Virus record (IMG/VR): IMGVR_UViG_3300042350_000093
Span: 1-30,318 of that record
Length of the DNA: 30,318 nucleotides
Reading direction: 5' to 3' (one strand)
From: a virus
Below are positions 29,248 through 30,318 of the stretch, one piece after another. Each line of letters opens with the position of its first letter. The first letter of the stretch is position 1. The notes under the pieces are model-generated. The model made no database searches and had not been told where the DNA came from. It saw nothing but the letters and a program-made list of their open reading frames with translations. Position numbers and translations under genes: made by a program.

Positions 29248-29639
29248 TCAGGACGACTGGGCCACTTGATGTCTTCTGGAAAGCCCGACTGCATGCGAAT
29301 ATCGCGCAGCACTCGACGGTACTCAATCCATGCCGCCTTCTTCTCTGAAGTCATCGGGATATCAGGCAGCATCGCCCAGTCGGACTCGGCCAACAGTTTC
29401 TTGGCGCGGTCCCAGGCAAGGCTGGCAGTAGAAGAAACGGCTGGGCCAGGAGGCGCGTCGCCTACCTCAACCCAACCCATGTCGTTATACGCTTCGCCGA
29501 GCCAACTCAGATCACCGATCTGATCGATGAATCCGTGAAGACCGAAGATCGGCCCCCAGTTTTCAGGCAGAGGCTGCGGCTCGTTTAGTGCGCTTCCGTC
29601 CGACAGTTTTTTGAGTTGCCAGAGTTTGCTCATTTTCAT
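29244..29639 (-). CDS. tail assembly chaperone-like protein
   Basis: A 131-residue protein. The C-terminal part (LLAESDWAMLPDIPMTSEKK, AAWIEYRRVLRDIRMQSGFP, then IKWPSRPE) matches the phage tail assembly chaperone pattern (Phage_tail_APC, PF16778: a DW-x-x-x-P-D-I-P segment, a YRRxLRDIRxQxGFP segment and a final WP-x-x-P). Such proteins help fold or trimerise tail fibres. The N-terminal ~60 residues (NWGPIFGLHGFIDQIGDLSW) are a separate module that may contact its fibre client. Starts at 29639 and 29633 are both possible: AAGGAG lies 2 bases before the first and 8 before the second, so 29633 may be used. It follows the fibre-like gene closely. Confidence 0.85.
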   Translation of the reverse strand: MKMSKLWQLKKLSDGSALNEPQPLPENWGPIFGLHGFIDQIGDLSWLGEAYNDMGWVEVGDAPPGPAVSSTASLAWDRAKKLLAESDWAMLPDIPMTSEKKAAWIEYRRVLRDIRMQSGFPEDIKWPSRPE

Positions 29640-30090
29640 TACTCCTTGCCATCAAGGCGGGTTGAAGTCCGGGCTGCTGCTCGGGGGCAGGAAGATTTTG
29701 CCCAATATGCTGATGCGGGGCCATGTCGTTTACGTGAGGAGGGTGCCCGGCTCCAGGACTAAGAAGCGCCGCTCCTCCGTAACGGTAGTGCTTGAGTTCT
29801 TCGTCCGTATTTTTCCAATGCCTCCAACTGGCAAAATCATTGCGCGGCTGAAGGTGTATGTGGCAGCCTACATTGGCAGCAAGTTGATGGATCAACTCAA
29901 CTACTTCCACCGGCTGCATGATGGCCCAGATGACGTTGCCGTCATTGCCACGGAGCATCAACTCCGTGGTGCCACCAAACGCAGTGCCAACAGTAACCGA
30001 ACGCGCGCGGCGAAGATCACCCATACGGTTCTCAGCCGTCATGGAGCGGTCTATCTCCTCCATGTGCTTTTGCAGTTGCTTCTTGTTCAT
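29563..30090 (-). CDS. hypothetical virion-associated protein, 175 aa
   Basis: I place the start at ATG 30090, which overlaps the upstream stop as ATGA, rather than at 30174 inside the fibre gene. The 175-residue product has a clear globular part, SVTVGTAFGGTTELMLRGND, then WAIMQPVEVVELIHQLAANV and HLQPRNDFASWR, which I recognise from uncharacterised proteins beside tail genes in environmental phages. The C-terminal ~50 residues are Pro/Gln/His-rich and end very basic (GRKRTKRAAASA); the last 77 bases overlap the next gene. Function is unknown. Confidence 0.65.
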   Translation of the reverse strand: MNKKQLQKHMEEIDRSMTAENRMGDLRRARSVTVGTAFGGTTELMLRGNDGNVIWAIMQPVEVVELIHQLAANVGCHIHLQPRNDFASWRHWKNTDEELKHYRYGGAALLSPGAGHPPHVNDMAPHQHIGQNLPAPEQQPGLQPALMARSNENEQTLATQKTVGRKRTKRAAASA

Positions 30091-30317
30091 TGCGGATTCC
30101 AAGAAATGGTAACTTGTCCCCCAGGATTGCCAACAGTAATTGGGTAAGAACCTCCGGGCGTTACTGACACGCACGGGTAAGTTCCGGGTATCACAGGATT
30201 AGCTGGATTGCCTGAGTTTGCAGGACTTGCAGTATTGCCTCGACCGCCCCCGCCACCACCCGCGCCGTAAATCATCACGCAGCCGTAATAGCTAGGAAAA
30301 GGATACTGGCTACCACC
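30087..30317 (-). CDS. C-terminus of Gly-rich tail-fibre-like protein, truncated by window edge
   Basis: The frame is open from the right window edge to the TGA at 30087-30089, so the N-terminal bulk is outside; the 76 visible residues have no required start (a GTG at 30278 is internal). They read GGSQYPFPSYYG, then GAGGGGGGRGNTASPANSGN, then VTPGGSYPITVGNPGGQVTI. Gly-rich, Asn/Pro/Ser-rich tips ending in a strand like SYPITVGxxGGQVTISW are typical of the distal ends of phage tail fibres, where they contact the receptor. The downstream chaperone-like gene supports this. Confidence 0.75.
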   Translation of the reverse strand, partial: GGSQYPFPSYYGCVMIYGAGGGGGGRGNTASPANSGNPANPVIPGTYPCVSVTPGGSYPITVGNPGGQVTISWNPQ

Positions 30318-30318
30318 A

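Overview
The window is part of a tailed double-stranded DNA bacteriophage genome, most likely a short-tailed (podovirus-type) phage of a fairly GC-rich bacterium. Genes are tightly packed, often with ATGA or GTGA stop/start overlaps, and almost every recognisable product is a phage replication, virion or lysis protein. No integrase, phage RNA polymerase, terminase, portal or capsid gene lies in the window, and I saw no ribosomal, tRNA or metabolic gene. The host cannot be named from this sequence.

Layout. Positions 2-11879 are transcribed rightwards and form the replication/recombination half. In order: a truncated DUF3310 gene, a winged-helix-like protein, a VRR-NUC nuclease, a small unknown, a family A DNA polymerase with proofreading exonuclease, a small unknown, a small HExxH zincin, a Cas4/RecB-like nuclease with four cysteines suited to an Fe-S cluster, two different HNH proteins, an SNF2-type helicase, then (behind a likely promoter) a coiled-coil protein and an SSB-like protein. 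A roughly 115-base gap precedes a small helix-turn-helix regulator, a small unknown and a 965-residue primase-helicase fusion. The last rightward gene is an 80-residue protein.

Positions 30317-11797 are transcribed leftwards and form the late half. Read in transcription order: the C-terminus of a glycine-rich tail-fibre-like protein, a structural protein, a tail assembly chaperone-like protein, a small unknown, three membrane proteins (including a 3TM holin-like protein), a GH24 endolysin, two large structural proteins, three probable internal virion (ejection) proteins rich in Gln or Gly-Gly motifs, and a 2112-residue polyvalent protein with an HExxGH zincin-like motif and an LPD38-like C-terminus. 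The two halves converge at about 11.64-11.88 kb, where an 11-bp-stem hairpin with a T-run on the leftward strand looks like the late-operon terminator and sits inside the start of the last rightward gene.

How it works together (inference). The polymerase, primase-helicase, SSB-like protein and SNF2 helicase could make a host-independent replisome, with VRR-NUC, the Cas4-like nuclease and HNH proteins processing replication or recombination intermediates. The late side builds the tail and the set of proteins injected with the DNA, and encodes lysis. The main points of interest are a leucine at the polymerase site equivalent to E. coli Pol I F762, the DPP III-like HExxGH motif in the giant virion protein, the terminator embedded in a gene, and a shared Gly-Gly motif family in consecutive virion proteins.
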